Source: Thiodiazotropha sp050305975 (GTDB lineage Bacteria; Pseudomonadota; Gammaproteobacteria; Chromatiales; Chromatiaceae). Taken from it: a DNA stretch of 51,054 bases. The first letter of the stretch is position 1. Each line of letters begins with the position of its first letter. Both the position numbers and the translations under genes were made by a program. Positions 1 to 8,727 of the stretch are shown here, in pieces. The notes beneath the pieces are model-generated. The model ran no database searches and was not told the DNA's origin. It was given only the letters and a program-made list of their open reading frames with translations. Location of the stretch: the NCBI GenBank assembly GCA_050305975.1, contig JBNLGI010000190.1:1-51054 (forward strand). The letters run 5' to 3'.

Positions 1-547
1 TCGGCAGCCCGGAGCGGGCCGAGATGCGCGAGACCACCGGCAGGAACAGGGCCGCGGCGCCCACGTTCTGCATGAACGAGGAGATGAAACCGACGGTGGC
101 GGAGATGATCGGGATGATGCGCTTTTCGGTGGTGCCGCCGACCTTGAGGATGAAGGCCGCCACGCTGCTCATGATGCCGGTCCTGTCGAGCCCGGCGCCG
201 ATGATCATGACGGCGATGATGGAGATCACCGCGTTGGAGGCGAAACCGTCGAACAGGTGCTTATTGTCCACCAGCCCCTGCTCCAGGCCCATCAACGGCG
301 CCAGCAGGGAGGTCAGACCCAGCAGCACCATGACGCTGGCGGCGGCCACGTCCACACCGACCACCTCGAAGGCGAAGAGGTAGATGGTCAACATCAGGAT
401 CGCGCTGACCCAGGCGATCTCGATCGTCGGCACCACGCTGGCGAGGTAGAGCGCGAGGAGTGCGAACACCACGGCCGCGATGATCTGTTTGGGTTTCAGG
501 ATGCCCGGAGTGGAAATGATCTTTTCTTCGTCCGCCAATCTGTTCAT
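1..547 (-). CDS. SLC13/DASS-type anion permease, 5' part only
   Basis: This is the N-terminal 182 residues of an integral membrane transporter; the rest lies beyond the window start. The frame opens at an ATG at 547 (MNRLADEEKIIS) and stays open to base 1. After a short charged cytoplasmic leader come several hydrophobic segments (around IIAAVVFALLALYLA, AWVSAILMLTIYLFAF, NAVISIIAVMIIGAGL). The stretch GLDRTGIMSSVAAFI, followed by the helix-loop FISSFMQNVGAAALFLP, is typical of the SLC13/ArsB/CitM ion-transporter superfamily, where an SFM(Q/T)N motif lies at the substrate and Na+ site. The substrate could be sulfate, a dicarboxylate or another anion and cannot be decided from this part. The family is a confident call and the substrate is unknown. 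Confidence 0.75.
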   Translation of the reverse strand, partial: MNRLADEEKIISTPGILKPKQIIAAVVFALLALYLASVVPTIEIAWVSAILMLTIYLFAFEVVGVDVAAASVMVLLGLTSLLAPLMGLEQGLVDNKHLFDGFASNAVISIIAVMIIGAGLDRTGIMSSVAAFILKVGGTTEKRIIPIISATVGFISSFMQNVGAAALFLPVVSRISARSGLP

Positions 548-1114
548 TGTGTTCTCAGTCTTGTTTCGTTTCTTTTGATGTGTCGTTCACTGCGGCCGAT
601 GACTTGCGCACGGCAAGACCGCCCTCCGCGCAAACGGGGGGACCGGCTGTCATCGCCGTGGATATCAGGCCGCGTTCTGCTTCAAAGACCGAGAGGTCGG
701 TTGATCATCGATCGGCACCGGAGGCAGACACGAGTCCGCCTCGCCTGGGGATCGCCGTTTCCACCCGCACTCGCCCGATGCCCCGTCTGGCGAGGCCACA
801 AGCAAGCTCAGTGAAACCTGGCGTGTAATGCAGCCGGGGAGGTCCTCCACCTCCGGCCGCCCACATTCTGATAGGCCTGACCGGCCGACATGCGCTTGAG
901 ATCTTTGCTCAATCTTCTCATCAGGCGGTTTCCATAGCGTGAACAGAAAACCTGGCGCTACCGCCGTGCCAGACCCGGGAAAACTCTGACCACCCGTATG
1001 TTGGGCCTTTGGAAAACGACACGGCAGACACCAATTTCATTATGCCCCATAGGACGCTCCGTGCAAGGTCTCGCCGCATGGGATCTCCGCAAGCAGCCAC
1101 GGCGCGAGCGTGGA
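548..1114. other. intergenic region, no gene recognised
   Basis: About 570 bases lie between the SLC13 permease, which is transcribed leftward away from here, and the end of the efflux permease. Short open frames exist on both strands, but their translations are arginine- and proline-rich, resemble no family I know, and lack convincing ribosome binding sites. The promoter of the SLC13 gene should lie just right of 547, but I cannot point to clear boxes. Confidence 0.5.
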
Positions 1115-2320
1115 TCACTCGTAGCGCAAGGCCTCGATGGGATCCTGCCGGGCCGCCCGCCGGGCCGGGAAGTAGCCGAAGATCACCCCCACCAGGGCGG
1201 AGAAGAGAAAGGCCAGCAGCATGATGCCGGGTTCGAGCACCAGCGGCATCCTCATGAGCGCGGCGAGGGCCAGGGAAGTGACGATCGCCAGCAGGATACC
1301 GATCACCCCGCCCAGCGAGGAGAGCACCACCGCCTCGACCAGAAACTGCAGCAGCACATCCCGCTCCTGGGCGCCGATGGCCAGACGGATGCCGATCTCG
1401 CGGGTGCGCTCGGTGACCGACACCAGCATGATGTTCATGACCCCGATGCCGCCCACCAGCAGACTGACCGCGGCCACCGCGCCGAGCAGGGTGGTGAGGA
1501 TCTTGGTGGTGCCGGTGAGCGCCTCGGCGATCTCTCTCAGGTCGCGGACATTGAAATCGTCGTCCTCGGAGGGGCCGATATGGCGTCGCTCCCGCATCAG
1601 CGCCTCGATGTCGCGCTGCACCTTGGCGGTGGAGAAGCCCTCGCGCGCCGAGACGTAGATCATGCCCACGTCCCGGTTCCCCGCCACCCGACGCCAGAAG
1701 GTGCGCAGGGGAACCAGCACCAGATCGTCCTGGTTGCGGCCGCCCGCCGACTGTCCCTTGGGCTGCAGCAGACCGATCACCTGGCAGGCGATCTTGTTCA
1801 GGCGCAGCTTTTCGCCGATCGGGTCCTGCCCACCGAACAGCTCCTTGCGCACCGCCTCGCCGATGATGCAGACCGCGGCTCCGGCCCGCAGCTCGGTATC
1901 GCTGAACGGCCGTCCCTTGGCGAACTGCCAGTTGCCGACCGGAAAGTAGCCGTTGTCGGTGCCGCTGAGGGTGGTCGACCAGTTACGGTTGCCGTAGATC
2001 GCGGTGATCGCCTTGGAGGCGCTGGGGGCGACGGCGGCGACCCCGCCTACTTGACTGACGATGGCCTCCACATCGTCCAGGTCGAAGGCCTTGGCCTCCG
2101 AGCGCTGACCGAAGCCGAGCCGTTGACCCGGCCGCACCATCAACAGGTTGCTGCCGAGGCTGGCGATCTCCTCGGCGACCTGGGCGGTGGCGCCGCTGCC
2201 GAGGTTGACCATGATGATCACCGAGGCCACGCCGATGACGATACCGAGCACGGTCAGGCTCGAGCGCAGCAGGTTGCGGCGGATGGCGCGCAGGGCCAAC
2301 AGCAGGGCGTTGCGCAGCAT
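1115..2320 (-). CDS. MacB-like ABC transporter permease (FtsX/MacB_PCD)
   Basis: Inner-membrane permease subunit of a MacB-type tripartite efflux or lipid/peptide export ABC transporter, 401 residues. The N-terminus shows the family signature of one helix preceded by basic residues (ALRAIRRNLLRSSLTVLGIVIG), then a large periplasmic MacB_PCD domain (about residues 40-250). Three C-terminal helices form the FtsX domain (SLLVGGIGVMNIMLVSVTERTREIGI, then two more). The gene ends in a cytoplasmic EALRYE tail, common in this family. E. coli MacB fuses ATPase and permease in one chain; here they are separate genes. The ATG shares its A with the stop of the upstream ATPase gene, so the two are translationally coupled. 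No TolC-like gene lies in the window. The exported substrate is unknown. Confidence 0.9.
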   Translation of the reverse strand: MLRNALLLALRAIRRNLLRSSLTVLGIVIGVASVIIMVNLGSGATAQVAEEIASLGSNLLMVRPGQRLGFGQRSEAKAFDLDDVEAIVSQVGGVAAVAPSASKAITAIYGNRNWSTTLSGTDNGYFPVGNWQFAKGRPFSDTELRAGAAVCIIGEAVRKELFGGQDPIGEKLRLNKIACQVIGLLQPKGQSAGGRNQDDLVLVPLRTFWRRVAGNRDVGMIYVSAREGFSTAKVQRDIEALMRERRHIGPSEDDDFNVRDLREIAEALTGTTKILTTLLGAVAAVSLLVGGIGVMNIMLVSVTERTREIGIRLAIGAQERDVLLQFLVEAVVLSSLGGVIGILLAIVTSLALAALMRMPLVLEPGIMLLAFLFSALVGVIFGYFPARRAARQDPIEALRYE

Positions 2321-3039
2321 CAGGCGGCCTCCCCGTCGCTCACTTCATCGTCGATGCGGCCGTCGAGAAAGTGAACCACCCGATTGGCATAGGCCGCCAT
2401 CTCCGGCTCATGGGTGACCATCACCACGGTCAGACCCTGCTCCCGGTTGAAGCGGCTCAACAGGTCCATGATCTCCAGGCTGCGGCCGCTGTCGAGATTG
2501 CCGGTCGGTTCGTCGGCGAAGAGTACCGCGGGTCGGGAGACGATGGCGCGCGCGATCGCCACCCGTTGTTGCTGGCCGCCGGAGAGTTCGTTGGGGGCGT
2601 GACTCTCCCAGCCCGTGAGCGCGACCGCCGCCAGCGCTTCCCGCGCTCTGGCATGGCGCTCCACCGCGGGCATACCGCGGTAGACCAGGGGCAGCTCCAC
2701 GTTTTCCAACGCCGAGGTGCGGGCCAACAGGTTGAAGCCCTGGAACACGAAACCGATGGCGTGGCGGCGCAGCAAGGCGCGCTGATCGCGGCTGAGCCCG
2801 CCCACGTCGACCCCCTCGAAACGGTACTCGCCACGCGTCGGAGTATCGAGGCAGCCGAGGATGTTCATGCAGGTCGACTTGCCCGAACCGCTCGGCCCCA
2901 TCAAGGCCAGAAACTCGCCGGATTCGATGGTGAGGTCGATACCTCTCAGGGCCTCCACTGCCGCCTGCGACTGACCGTAGACCTTGGTCACCTGCCGCAG
3001 GCGGATCAGGGGAGCCGCCTCCGTTTCGGACAGGTTCAC
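2320..3039 (-). CDS. MacB-like ABC transporter ATP-binding protein
   Basis: Cytoplasmic ATPase of the MacA/MacB-type exporter, 239 residues and typical of the LolD/MacB ATPase subfamily. Visible motifs are Walker A (GPSGSGKST), the Q-loop (FVFQGFNLL), the signature LSGGQQQRVAIARA, Walker B (VLFADEPTGNLD) and the H-loop (VMVTHEPEMA). The start is a GTG that overlaps the stop of the macA-like gene in a GTGA arrangement. The stop overlaps the start of the permease gene, so the three genes are expected to be made in stoichiometric amounts from one transcript. Function by family: ATP hydrolysis drives conformational transmission to a periplasmic adaptor rather than classical transmembrane transport. 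Confidence 0.93.
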   Translation of the reverse strand: MNLSETEAAPLIRLRQVTKVYGQSQAAVEALRGIDLTIESGEFLALMGPSGSGKSTCMNILGCLDTPTRGEYRFEGVDVGGLSRDQRALLRRHAIGFVFQGFNLLARTSALENVELPLVYRGMPAVERHARAREALAAVALTGWESHAPNELSGGQQQRVAIARAIVSRPAVLFADEPTGNLDSGRSLEIMDLLSRFNREQGLTVVMVTHEPEMAAYANRVVHFLDGRIDDEVSDGEAA

Positions 3040-4307
3040 TTCGACGCTCCGAGGGTATCGACGATCACCTCGGAACCCTGGGCCAGATCGCCCTCGAGCA
3101 GCTGGGTGAATTTACCGTCACTGGGGCCTGTCTTCACCGCCACCGCCACCGGTGTCCCCTGCTGCAGCAACCAGACCCGCTGACCCTCACCCTGGCTCTG
3201 ATTGCTGCGCCGGCCGGCCATGCGCGGTCGTGGAAAGAGGGAACCGAAGACGCCGCCGCGGCGCTCCCGGGGCTGCGTCACCGGCAGCGAGAAACGCAGC
3301 GCGGCATTGGGCAGCAGGATCACATCCTCGAGCCGCTGCACGGTGATGACCGCGGTGGCGGTCATGCCGGGACGTAGTGCCAGGTCCTGGTTGTCCACCG
3401 CCAGCACCGTCTCGTAGGTGACCACCCCGTCCACCGTCTGCGGGGCGAATCGGACCTGGGTGATGGTGGCCGGGAAACGGCGATTCGGATAGGCATCGAC
3501 GGTGAACTCGGCACTCTGCCCTTCGGCGACCTGGCCCACATCGGCCTCGTCCACCGCCACATGCAGTTCCATCTGCGTCAGGTCCTCGGCCAGGGTGAAC
3601 AGCACCGGGGCCTGCAGCGAGGCCGCCACCGTCTGTCCCGGTTCGATCTGGCGCAGCAGTACCAGACCGTCGATGGGGGAGTGGATGGTCGCCTTCTTCA
3701 ACTCGGTCTGTTTGCCCTCTAGGGTCGCCATGGCCACCGCCACCTCGGCCTCGGCGCTGGCGGCGACCGCCTGTGCGCGTACCGATTTGGCCCTGGCCGT
3801 ATCCAGCTCCTCGCCGGAGCAGAGTTGTCGTTGCGCCAGCTTCTCGCAGCGCTCGAAGGCGAGCCGGGTCTCCTGCACCGTCGCCTGCGCCTCCTTCAGC
3901 TTGGCCCGCTTCGAAGCCAGCGCGGCGCGCGCCTCGACCACGTCGGCGTCGAGCTTGTCGGTATTGAGCCGCGCCAGCATCTGTCCCGCCCGCACCCGGT
4001 CGTTGAAATCGACCAGCACCTGGTCGACGGTACCGGAGAGTTCACTGCCCACATCCACTTCGTTCACCGGTTCCAGCGTGCCGGTGGCGGTGACCGTGAC
4101 CGTGATATCCCCCGTCTCCACCGGGCGCGTTTCGTAGCCGGGCAGGCCGCCATTCGACGGTCGCAGCCACAGATAGACGAGGAGGGGAAGCAACAGTACC
4201 ACCACAGCGGTTACCAGCCAGCGCCAACGCCGCGAGCCGCGCGCATGGGCTTCGGATTGCAGCACTTGCTGGATATCGAACTGGGATGGATTGGGATCTG
4301 AGGCCAT
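3036..4307 (-). CDS. MacA-like periplasmic adaptor (HlyD/RND family)
   Basis: Membrane fusion protein of the MacAB-type efflux operon, 423 residues from the ATG at 4307. A GTG seven codons upstream is possible, but an AGG lies at suitable distance from the ATG and the protein starts naturally as MASDPNPSQF. One N-terminal transmembrane anchor (WLVTAVVVLLLPLLVYLWL) is followed by a lipoyl/barrel-sandwich half (VDVGSELSGTVDQVLVDFNDRV), a long alpha-helical hairpin (about residues 100-190), the second lipoyl half (ATIHSPIDGLVLLRQIEPGQ) and beta-barrel domains. Between the last two domains is an Arg/Pro-rich insertion (about residues 350-370) not usual in MacA. It should bridge the split ABC transporter to an outer-membrane TolC protein encoded elsewhere. 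Confidence 0.9.
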   Translation of the reverse strand: MASDPNPSQFDIQQVLQSEAHARGSRRWRWLVTAVVVLLLPLLVYLWLRPSNGGLPGYETRPVETGDITVTVTATGTLEPVNEVDVGSELSGTVDQVLVDFNDRVRAGQMLARLNTDKLDADVVEARAALASKRAKLKEAQATVQETRLAFERCEKLAQRQLCSGEELDTARAKSVRAQAVAASAEAEVAVAMATLEGKQTELKKATIHSPIDGLVLLRQIEPGQTVAASLQAPVLFTLAEDLTQMELHVAVDEADVGQVAEGQSAEFTVDAYPNRRFPATITQVRFAPQTVDGVVTYETVLAVDNQDLALRPGMTATAVITVQRLEDVILLPNAALRFSLPVTQPRERRGGVFGSLFPRPRMAGRRSNQSQGEGQRVWLLQQGTPVAVAVKTGPSDGKFTQLLEGDLAQGSEVIVDTLGASK

Positions 4308-4584
4308 GGCGATAGGACCTGTCAACACTGTTCCAATTGGCTCTGGTGAATGTGCAGCCGGCGTCTGATCACGAGCGACCAGACCACACCACTCCAGATA
4401 TTAGAACTCTGAGCGTGAGGATTGTCCCTCAAGAAAGATCATTTTTTCTCAAGAATCCTTGGATGCGCCTGAACGCTTCCAAGGTCGGCGCATAGACGGT
4501 ATCGGAACAGACCGCCGGAAAGAGGACTCAGACCTGAAGAACATATTCTTAAGCGAAATGCTCCGGTGATAGCCAATAGGTTAC

Positions 4585-4641
4585 GGTGCGGCAAGCCGCA
4601 CTCTACGGCTTGATCAGGTGTAGGGTGCGGCTTGCCGCACC
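4585..4641. repeat. REP-like palindrome pair, GGTGCGGC family
   Basis: Two head-to-head copies of a short palindrome, GGTGCGGCAAGCCGCAC at 4585 and GGTGCGGCTTGCCGCACC at 4624. Each can form its own hairpin (GTGCGGC/GCCGCAC) and the pair can also form one long stem. Related copies lie at 17900, 19065 and 20065, often with a flanking CCTACGGCT. All are intergenic. Confidence 0.8.
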
Positions 4642-4700
4642 GAAACATAGCTTAACTATGTGCCATTCGATTCAGGCCTGACCAGCTTACTAGGCGGCTA

Positions 4701-4763
4701 TTGGTGGGGCAGGGCCCTACCCTACCGCTCCATTCAGGGTCCAGGGGGGACCTGCCCCACCAA
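4701..4763. repeat. long inverted repeat, GGTGGGGCAGG family
   Basis: Perfect 13-base arms TTGGTGGGGCAGG (4701-4713) and CCTGCCCCACCAA (4751-4763) enclose a loop of 37 bases. The inner part contains GGGCCCTACCCTACC, which matches the arms of the repeat at 18986. It lies just beyond the stop of the Host_attach gene and could act as a terminator or mRNA-stabilising structure. Confidence 0.75.
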
Positions 4764-4793
4764 AGCCCCAGCCGGCAACCCGGCTCTGCCGTA

Positions 4794-5228
4794 TCAGAAC
4801 AGCGCCAGCAGGTGCTGCTGCAGTGAGTCAGCCTTCTCATGGGTCAGATCCTTGGCGCTTTCCGCCTTGATCGTCGCTGACAGCTCACGTCCCATGCGCT
4901 CGCGCAGGAGCCCCAGGAAGTGAGGCGAGGACACCAGGTAGAGCAGCTCGAACGACTTGCCGCGACGACTCTCCTCCAGCATGGCCACCACATCGTCGGC
5001 AAAACGCCTGGCCTGCTGCTCCTTGGGATCGGTCTTCGACGTCACGCCATGACGCTGGCCTCCCCGTCTGTCGGTCGCCCGCCCGGGCCGGTCCGCTTCG
5101 ATGTCCTGTCGCAACAGCCTCTCCTGCGGATTGACCAGGTCCGCCTTCTCTGTCAATGGTCCTTTGATTCCCGCCCGCTCGAAAATACGTGCGCGGGCAG
5201 CGCTCGCCACGACAACCCAGATCTTCAT
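4794..5228 (-). CDS. Host_attach (host attachment/baeRF-like) family protein
   Basis: A 144-residue soluble protein of the family named 'protein required for attachment to host cells'. The ATG at 5228 is preceded by AAGGAG at good spacing and gives MKIWVVVASAARARIFE, the usual family start; the open frame extends further upstream but without family similarity. The middle has the family landmarks DLVNPQERL, DRPGRATDRRGGQRH and TDPKEQQARRFADDV, and the end has LVSSPHFLGLLRERM and KDLTHEKAD. Family members relate structurally to archaeal eRF1/baeRF folds, so a ribosome- or RNA-linked role is possible. The attachment phenotype comes from plant-associated bacteria and may not apply here. The family call is firm and the function is not. 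Confidence 0.85.
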   Translation of the reverse strand: MKIWVVVASAARARIFERAGIKGPLTEKADLVNPQERLLRQDIEADRPGRATDRRGGQRHGVTSKTDPKEQQARRFADDVVAMLEESRRGKSFELLYLVSSPHFLGLLRERMGRELSATIKAESAKDLTHEKADSLQQHLLALF

Positions 5229-5551
5229 CAGCGACTCCTTCCGGCAGGGTACGGCCAGGCCGCCATGCCATACAGGTTGAACCAGACACTCCTCTCTAAT
5301 ACTAGACCCGCTTCCGCTGCAATACCCAGGGTTCGCCACCAGACACCGTCAACAGCCGGACGCAAGCCTGCGTATGCCTATCCCTGAGGCCGGACATCAA
5401 GCTCCCGCAGCCAAAGGCGGAGGTCATGAACAGGCACGGCAACACGCATACCATCATCGGGATGCCGCGCACCGATGCGTTGGCACGTTCCAGTTTTCTT
5501 ACATATCATTGAATTGTCACCCGCGTACCATACGGGACGGAGCCTCGCCTG
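5229..5551. other. intergenic region between divergent genes
   Basis: About 320 bases between the Host_attach gene (leftward) and the K+ channel gene (rightward). It should hold the promoters of both. I see no coding frame with family resemblance and no clear operator or repeat. Confidence 0.4.
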
Positions 5552-7162
5552 ATGCTGTTCAGGAAGCTGATCGTGCAAATGTGTTTTCTGCTGGAAGCCA
5601 GCCCAGGCTACACCAGGCTCAAGGCCTTCACCCGCGACCTGCTGGAGAATTCGCGCTACCCCTACAAGCGCTATTTCGATCTGGGGATGATCATCCTGGT
5701 CCTCATCAGCGTGGCGCTGCTGGTCTACTCGGTGGACAATCCCGTGCAGCCCTGGATGCTTTGGGTCGAGGACTTCGCGGTCACCGTATTCATCATCGAA
5801 TACCTGGCCAGAGTCTGGATCGTGGGCGATACCCGACACACCGTCATTGGCCATCTCAAACAGGCGGAATTCCTCAATCTCCCGTTCAGGCTCAGAACCT
5901 GCCTGTTCGAAGTGGCGCGAATGAAATGGAACTATATGACCAGCCCGCTGGCCGTCATCGATCTGCTCGCGATTTTGCCGAGCTATCGACCGGTGCGACT
6001 GTTGCGGGTGTTTCTGCTGTTCCGCCTGTTCAAGTTGTTCCGCTATTCGCGCAGCATCCACGGCATGGCGGAGGTGCTGGCGGAGCGTCGCTTCGAGTTC
6101 TTCATCCTGGCCTTCTTCATGGTCTTCGTGGTGACTGCCGCGGCAAGCGCCATCTATGTCTTCGAAGGCGGCACGCCGGGCGGCACCATCAAGAGCATCT
6201 TCGACGCCATGTACTGGGCCATGGTCACGCTTTCGACCGTGGGCTACGGCGACATCACCCCGCATACGCCGGAGGGGCGGGTGGTGGCGCTGGCGCTCAT
6301 CGTGTCGGGTATCGGCGTGCTCGCCTTCTCCACTTCGATCGTGGTCGCCGCCTTCCAGGAGAAGCTGGGTGAGCTGCGTGAACATCGGGTGCTCTCTGAG
6401 CTCGAGCGCGGTCCGCGTTTCACGGTGATCTGCGGCTTTGGCGAGGTCGGCCAGGTGGTGGCATCGCGGTTGGCGGAAACCCGTCAACGCTTCATGATCA
6501 TCGACATCAATGAGGAGCGCTCGCGGCTGGCGACTAAACGCGGCTATCTGACGGTGCGCGGCGACGCCGCCGACAACGAGCTGCTCGAGTCCCTCGGTCT
6601 GCGCGAACGGGTGCATACCCTGGTGTGCGCGACCAACAACGACGTGAAGAACGTCTTCATCACCGTCAGCGCCAGACGCATGAACGACGGCCTGCGCATC
6701 ATCTCCATGGCCGGCTCCCGGGAGGTGGCGCGCAAGCTCACTCTGGCGGGAGCCAACCATGTGATCTCGCCCTCCGAGATCGTCGGCCAGATGGCGGCGG
6801 AATATGTCGGCCGTCCGGTCGCCTTCGAAGCCATCTACAACATCCTGCGAGGCGAGCGTGAGGTCGCGCTGGAAGCGGTCCGGGTCGAAAAGGGGACCCC
6901 CGCCTGCGGACGCACCATCGCCGAGGTCGACTTCCGCGAGCGCAGGCTGCTGCTGTTCGGCGTCATCACCGCGCGCGAGTGGAGCCTCGACGAGGTCCCG
7001 AACCTCTACCCCCTGGAGGACGAATTCTGCTTCCTGTTCAAACCCGATCCCGCTTTCCGTATCGCGCAGGGGGACGTGCTCGTAGTGTTCGGTTACGAGC
7101 TCAGCCTGACGCACTTCAGGCAGGAGCTGGGCGGAGGACTCTTCCGTCCGGGATTGAGCTGA
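5552..7162 (+). CDS. voltage-gated-type K+ channel with RCK (TrkA-N/TrkA-C) domains
   Basis: A 536-residue potassium channel. The membrane part is of the six-helix type: S1 (FDLGMIILVLISVALLVY), S2/S3 and an S4-like segment with arginines at regular spacing (RPVRLLRVFLLFRLFKLFRYSR). After S5 comes the pore helix with the K+ selectivity filter TVGYGD and an S6 rich in small residues. The C-terminal half is a ligand-gated RCK ring. A Rossmann TrkA-N domain starts at FTVICGFGEVGQVVASRLAE (GxGxxG-type nucleotide site) with the acidic strand end MIIDINEE, and is followed by a TrkA-C domain. The next gene, one base downstream, encodes a second RCK protein, so gating by a hetero-RCK assembly is plausible (inference). 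It likely adjusts membrane potential or K+ flux. Confidence 0.92.
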   Translation: MLFRKLIVQMCFLLEASPGYTRLKAFTRDLLENSRYPYKRYFDLGMIILVLISVALLVYSVDNPVQPWMLWVEDFAVTVFIIEYLARVWIVGDTRHTVIGHLKQAEFLNLPFRLRTCLFEVARMKWNYMTSPLAVIDLLAILPSYRPVRLLRVFLLFRLFKLFRYSRSIHGMAEVLAERRFEFFILAFFMVFVVTAAASAIYVFEGGTPGGTIKSIFDAMYWAMVTLSTVGYGDITPHTPEGRVVALALIVSGIGVLAFSTSIVVAAFQEKLGELREHRVLSELERGPRFTVICGFGEVGQVVASRLAETRQRFMIIDINEERSRLATKRGYLTVRGDAADNELLESLGLRERVHTLVCATNNDVKNVFITVSARRMNDGLRIISMAGSREVARKLTLAGANHVISPSEIVGQMAAEYVGRPVAFEAIYNILRGEREVALEAVRVEKGTPACGRTIAEVDFRERRLLLFGVITAREWSLDEVPNLYPLEDEFCFLFKPDPAFRIAQGDVLVVFGYELSLTHFRQELGGGLFRPGLS

Positions 7163-7163
7163 G

Positions 7164-7889
7164 ATGGCCACCAAGGGTATTGCGCTATTCGGTTACTACC
7201 GTTCGGGAGCGGCGGTCGCCGCCTACCTGCGCGCCGGTGACTATCGGCTGGTCGTCATCGACGACCGTCCCGAGAATCTGGAGAAGGCCAGAAGCGCCGG
7301 CTACGAGACCGCCGAACTGGACTTTCGCGACGATTCCGAACTCGCCGGACTCGGTCTCGGTGACACCATCGACACCGTCTTCTGCCTGTTTCCCGACGAT
7401 GCGGAGAATGTCTTCCTGACCCTCTCGGTACGCGCGCTGGCACCCGCGATCCGCATCTACAGCATCGCCCACGGCAGCAGCGCAGTACCCAATCTTCACG
7501 CGGCGGGCGCGGACAAGGTTATCGAGACCGAAGAGATCAGCGGCATGCGGATCTGGGACATCATCACCCGGCCCATCGTCACCGCCATTCTCGATCGCAC
7601 CCTGTTCGGCCAGGCCAACCTCAACGTGATGGAGCTGCAGATCCCGAGAGGCTCCCGCTTCGTGGGCCGGCGGATATCCGATCTGGATCTCGAGGACCAC
7701 TACAACCTGGTGCTGCTGGGAATGGTCGACCATGAACTCAAAGAGCATTTCGTCCATAGCCAGACGATACAGGACGTGGAGCTCAAGGAAGACGACATCC
7801 TGGTGGTCATCGGCCCCATGGACGCCAGCGCCATCCTCAGGCAGGATCTCCAGGCCGCGCAGGATCAGCCGGGCAAGTCGCCGCCATAG
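7164..7889 (+). CDS. TrkA-N/TrkA-C (RCK) regulatory subunit
   Basis: A 241-residue soluble protein with an RCK architecture: a TrkA-N Rossmann domain (residues about 1-120, glycine motif GYYRSGAAVA, acidic strand end VVIDDRPEN) followed by TrkA-C (about 150-230, LQIPRGSRFVGRRISDLDL). The ATG comes one base after the stop of the K+ channel gene, so translation is almost certainly coupled. The glycine motif is looser than in the channel-borne copy (G-Y-Y-R-S-G), so nucleotide binding may differ. The likely role is a cytosolic gating partner of the adjacent channel that senses NAD(H), ATP or cyclic dinucleotides. The ligand cannot be told from sequence. Confidence 0.88.
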   Translation: MATKGIALFGYYRSGAAVAAYLRAGDYRLVVIDDRPENLEKARSAGYETAELDFRDDSELAGLGLGDTIDTVFCLFPDDAENVFLTLSVRALAPAIRIYSIAHGSSAVPNLHAAGADKVIETEEISGMRIWDIITRPIVTAILDRTLFGQANLNVMELQIPRGSRFVGRRISDLDLEDHYNLVLLGMVDHELKEHFVHSQTIQDVELKEDDILVVIGPMDASAILRQDLQAAQDQPGKSPP

Positions 7890-7948
7890 CGTCCCGCTTC
7901 ACGGCCGAACATCTCGGGATCGAAAACGGCCCGTATCCGCTTTGTCCC

Positions 7949-8668
7949 CTACCCCCCGCTGACCAGGGACTGGCCCATGTAGAGCATGAACATCACGCCG
8001 CAGACGATTGCCGAAATGAAGCTCAGCAAGGTGCCGACGAAGACATACTCGGTGTATTTTCGGTCATGCGCCTCGCGCATATCCCCGAACCGGAAAATCG
8101 ACTTGGCGGCAAGCATGAAGCCGATCAGATTCCAGTTCAGCGTCACCACCGCGCCATAGACGATCAAGCGCTCGATGATCCCGATGTAGCTGCCCGCACC
8201 CTCCAGGGAAGCGGCAACCGAGGCGGGCAGTTCCCACTTGAGAAATATGATCTGGATAATGATCGAGGTCGGGAATGTGAGATAGACGATGAACAGCAAG
8301 TGGGCATAGAAAGGCTTGCTTTGCGCTATCGGAAACAGATCGATCGGTTGGTAGTGATTCGCCACTACGGCCAGTATGGCCAGGTGCGCGAATTGATCGA
8401 GGAAAAACAGCAAGCGTCCGTTTTCCTTGGTTTGAAAGGTGAGTTTCAAGCCGTCGATGACTGCATGAGTCGCGGCAATGATGAGCGCGGCATAGGCATA
8501 GCTCAGATCCATGACGATCAGTAGCGTCATCACTCCGTGCATCGCTCCGTGCACATAGAGGTAGGGGGAAAGAAATCGTCGCTGCTGCTTGTGTGCAAGC
8601 ATGGCGGACCACTGCATGGCGAAATCCACGATGAAGTGGGCGATCAAGAATTTGATGAAAATTTCCAT
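7949..8668 (-). CDS. DUF3307 family integral membrane protein
   Basis: A 239-residue polytopic membrane protein. The first half carries the DUF3307 pattern: IAHFIVDFAMQ, then a His in YVHGAMHGVMTLL, then AATHAVIDGLKL and FFLDQFAHLAIL. These conserved His/Asp residues inside helices are the family hallmark and suggest metal or proton handling. The second half has further helices (LLFIVYLTFPTSIIIQIIFL, and the end FISAIVCGVMFMLYM). It lies 59 bases downstream of the SatD-like gene on the same strand, a pairing I recall from other bacteria. Biochemical function is unknown. Confidence 0.8.
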   Translation of the reverse strand: MEIFIKFLIAHFIVDFAMQWSAMLAHKQQRRFLSPYLYVHGAMHGVMTLLIVMDLSYAYAALIIAATHAVIDGLKLTFQTKENGRLLFFLDQFAHLAILAVVANHYQPIDLFPIAQSKPFYAHLLFIVYLTFPTSIIIQIIFLKWELPASVAASLEGAGSYIGIIERLIVYGAVVTLNWNLIGFMLAAKSIFRFGDMREAHDRKYTEYVFVGTLLSFISAIVCGVMFMLYMGQSLVSGG

Positions 8669-8727
8669 ATTGCCTCTGGTTCAGCTTCCCGATTGCCGGC
8701 CGCAAGCCAATAGCCTTGGGTCCCCCC

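Noticed and set aside
998..2374. A 458-codon plus-strand frame opposite the efflux permease
   Set aside because: The product is rich in His, Gln, Asp and Gly; the minus-strand permease has full family structure and overlaps its operon partner correctly.
5378..7174. A 598-codon minus-strand frame opposite the K+ channel gene
   Set aside because: The product is His/Asp/Glu-rich without hydrophobic segments or motifs, a typical shadow of the channel reading frame.
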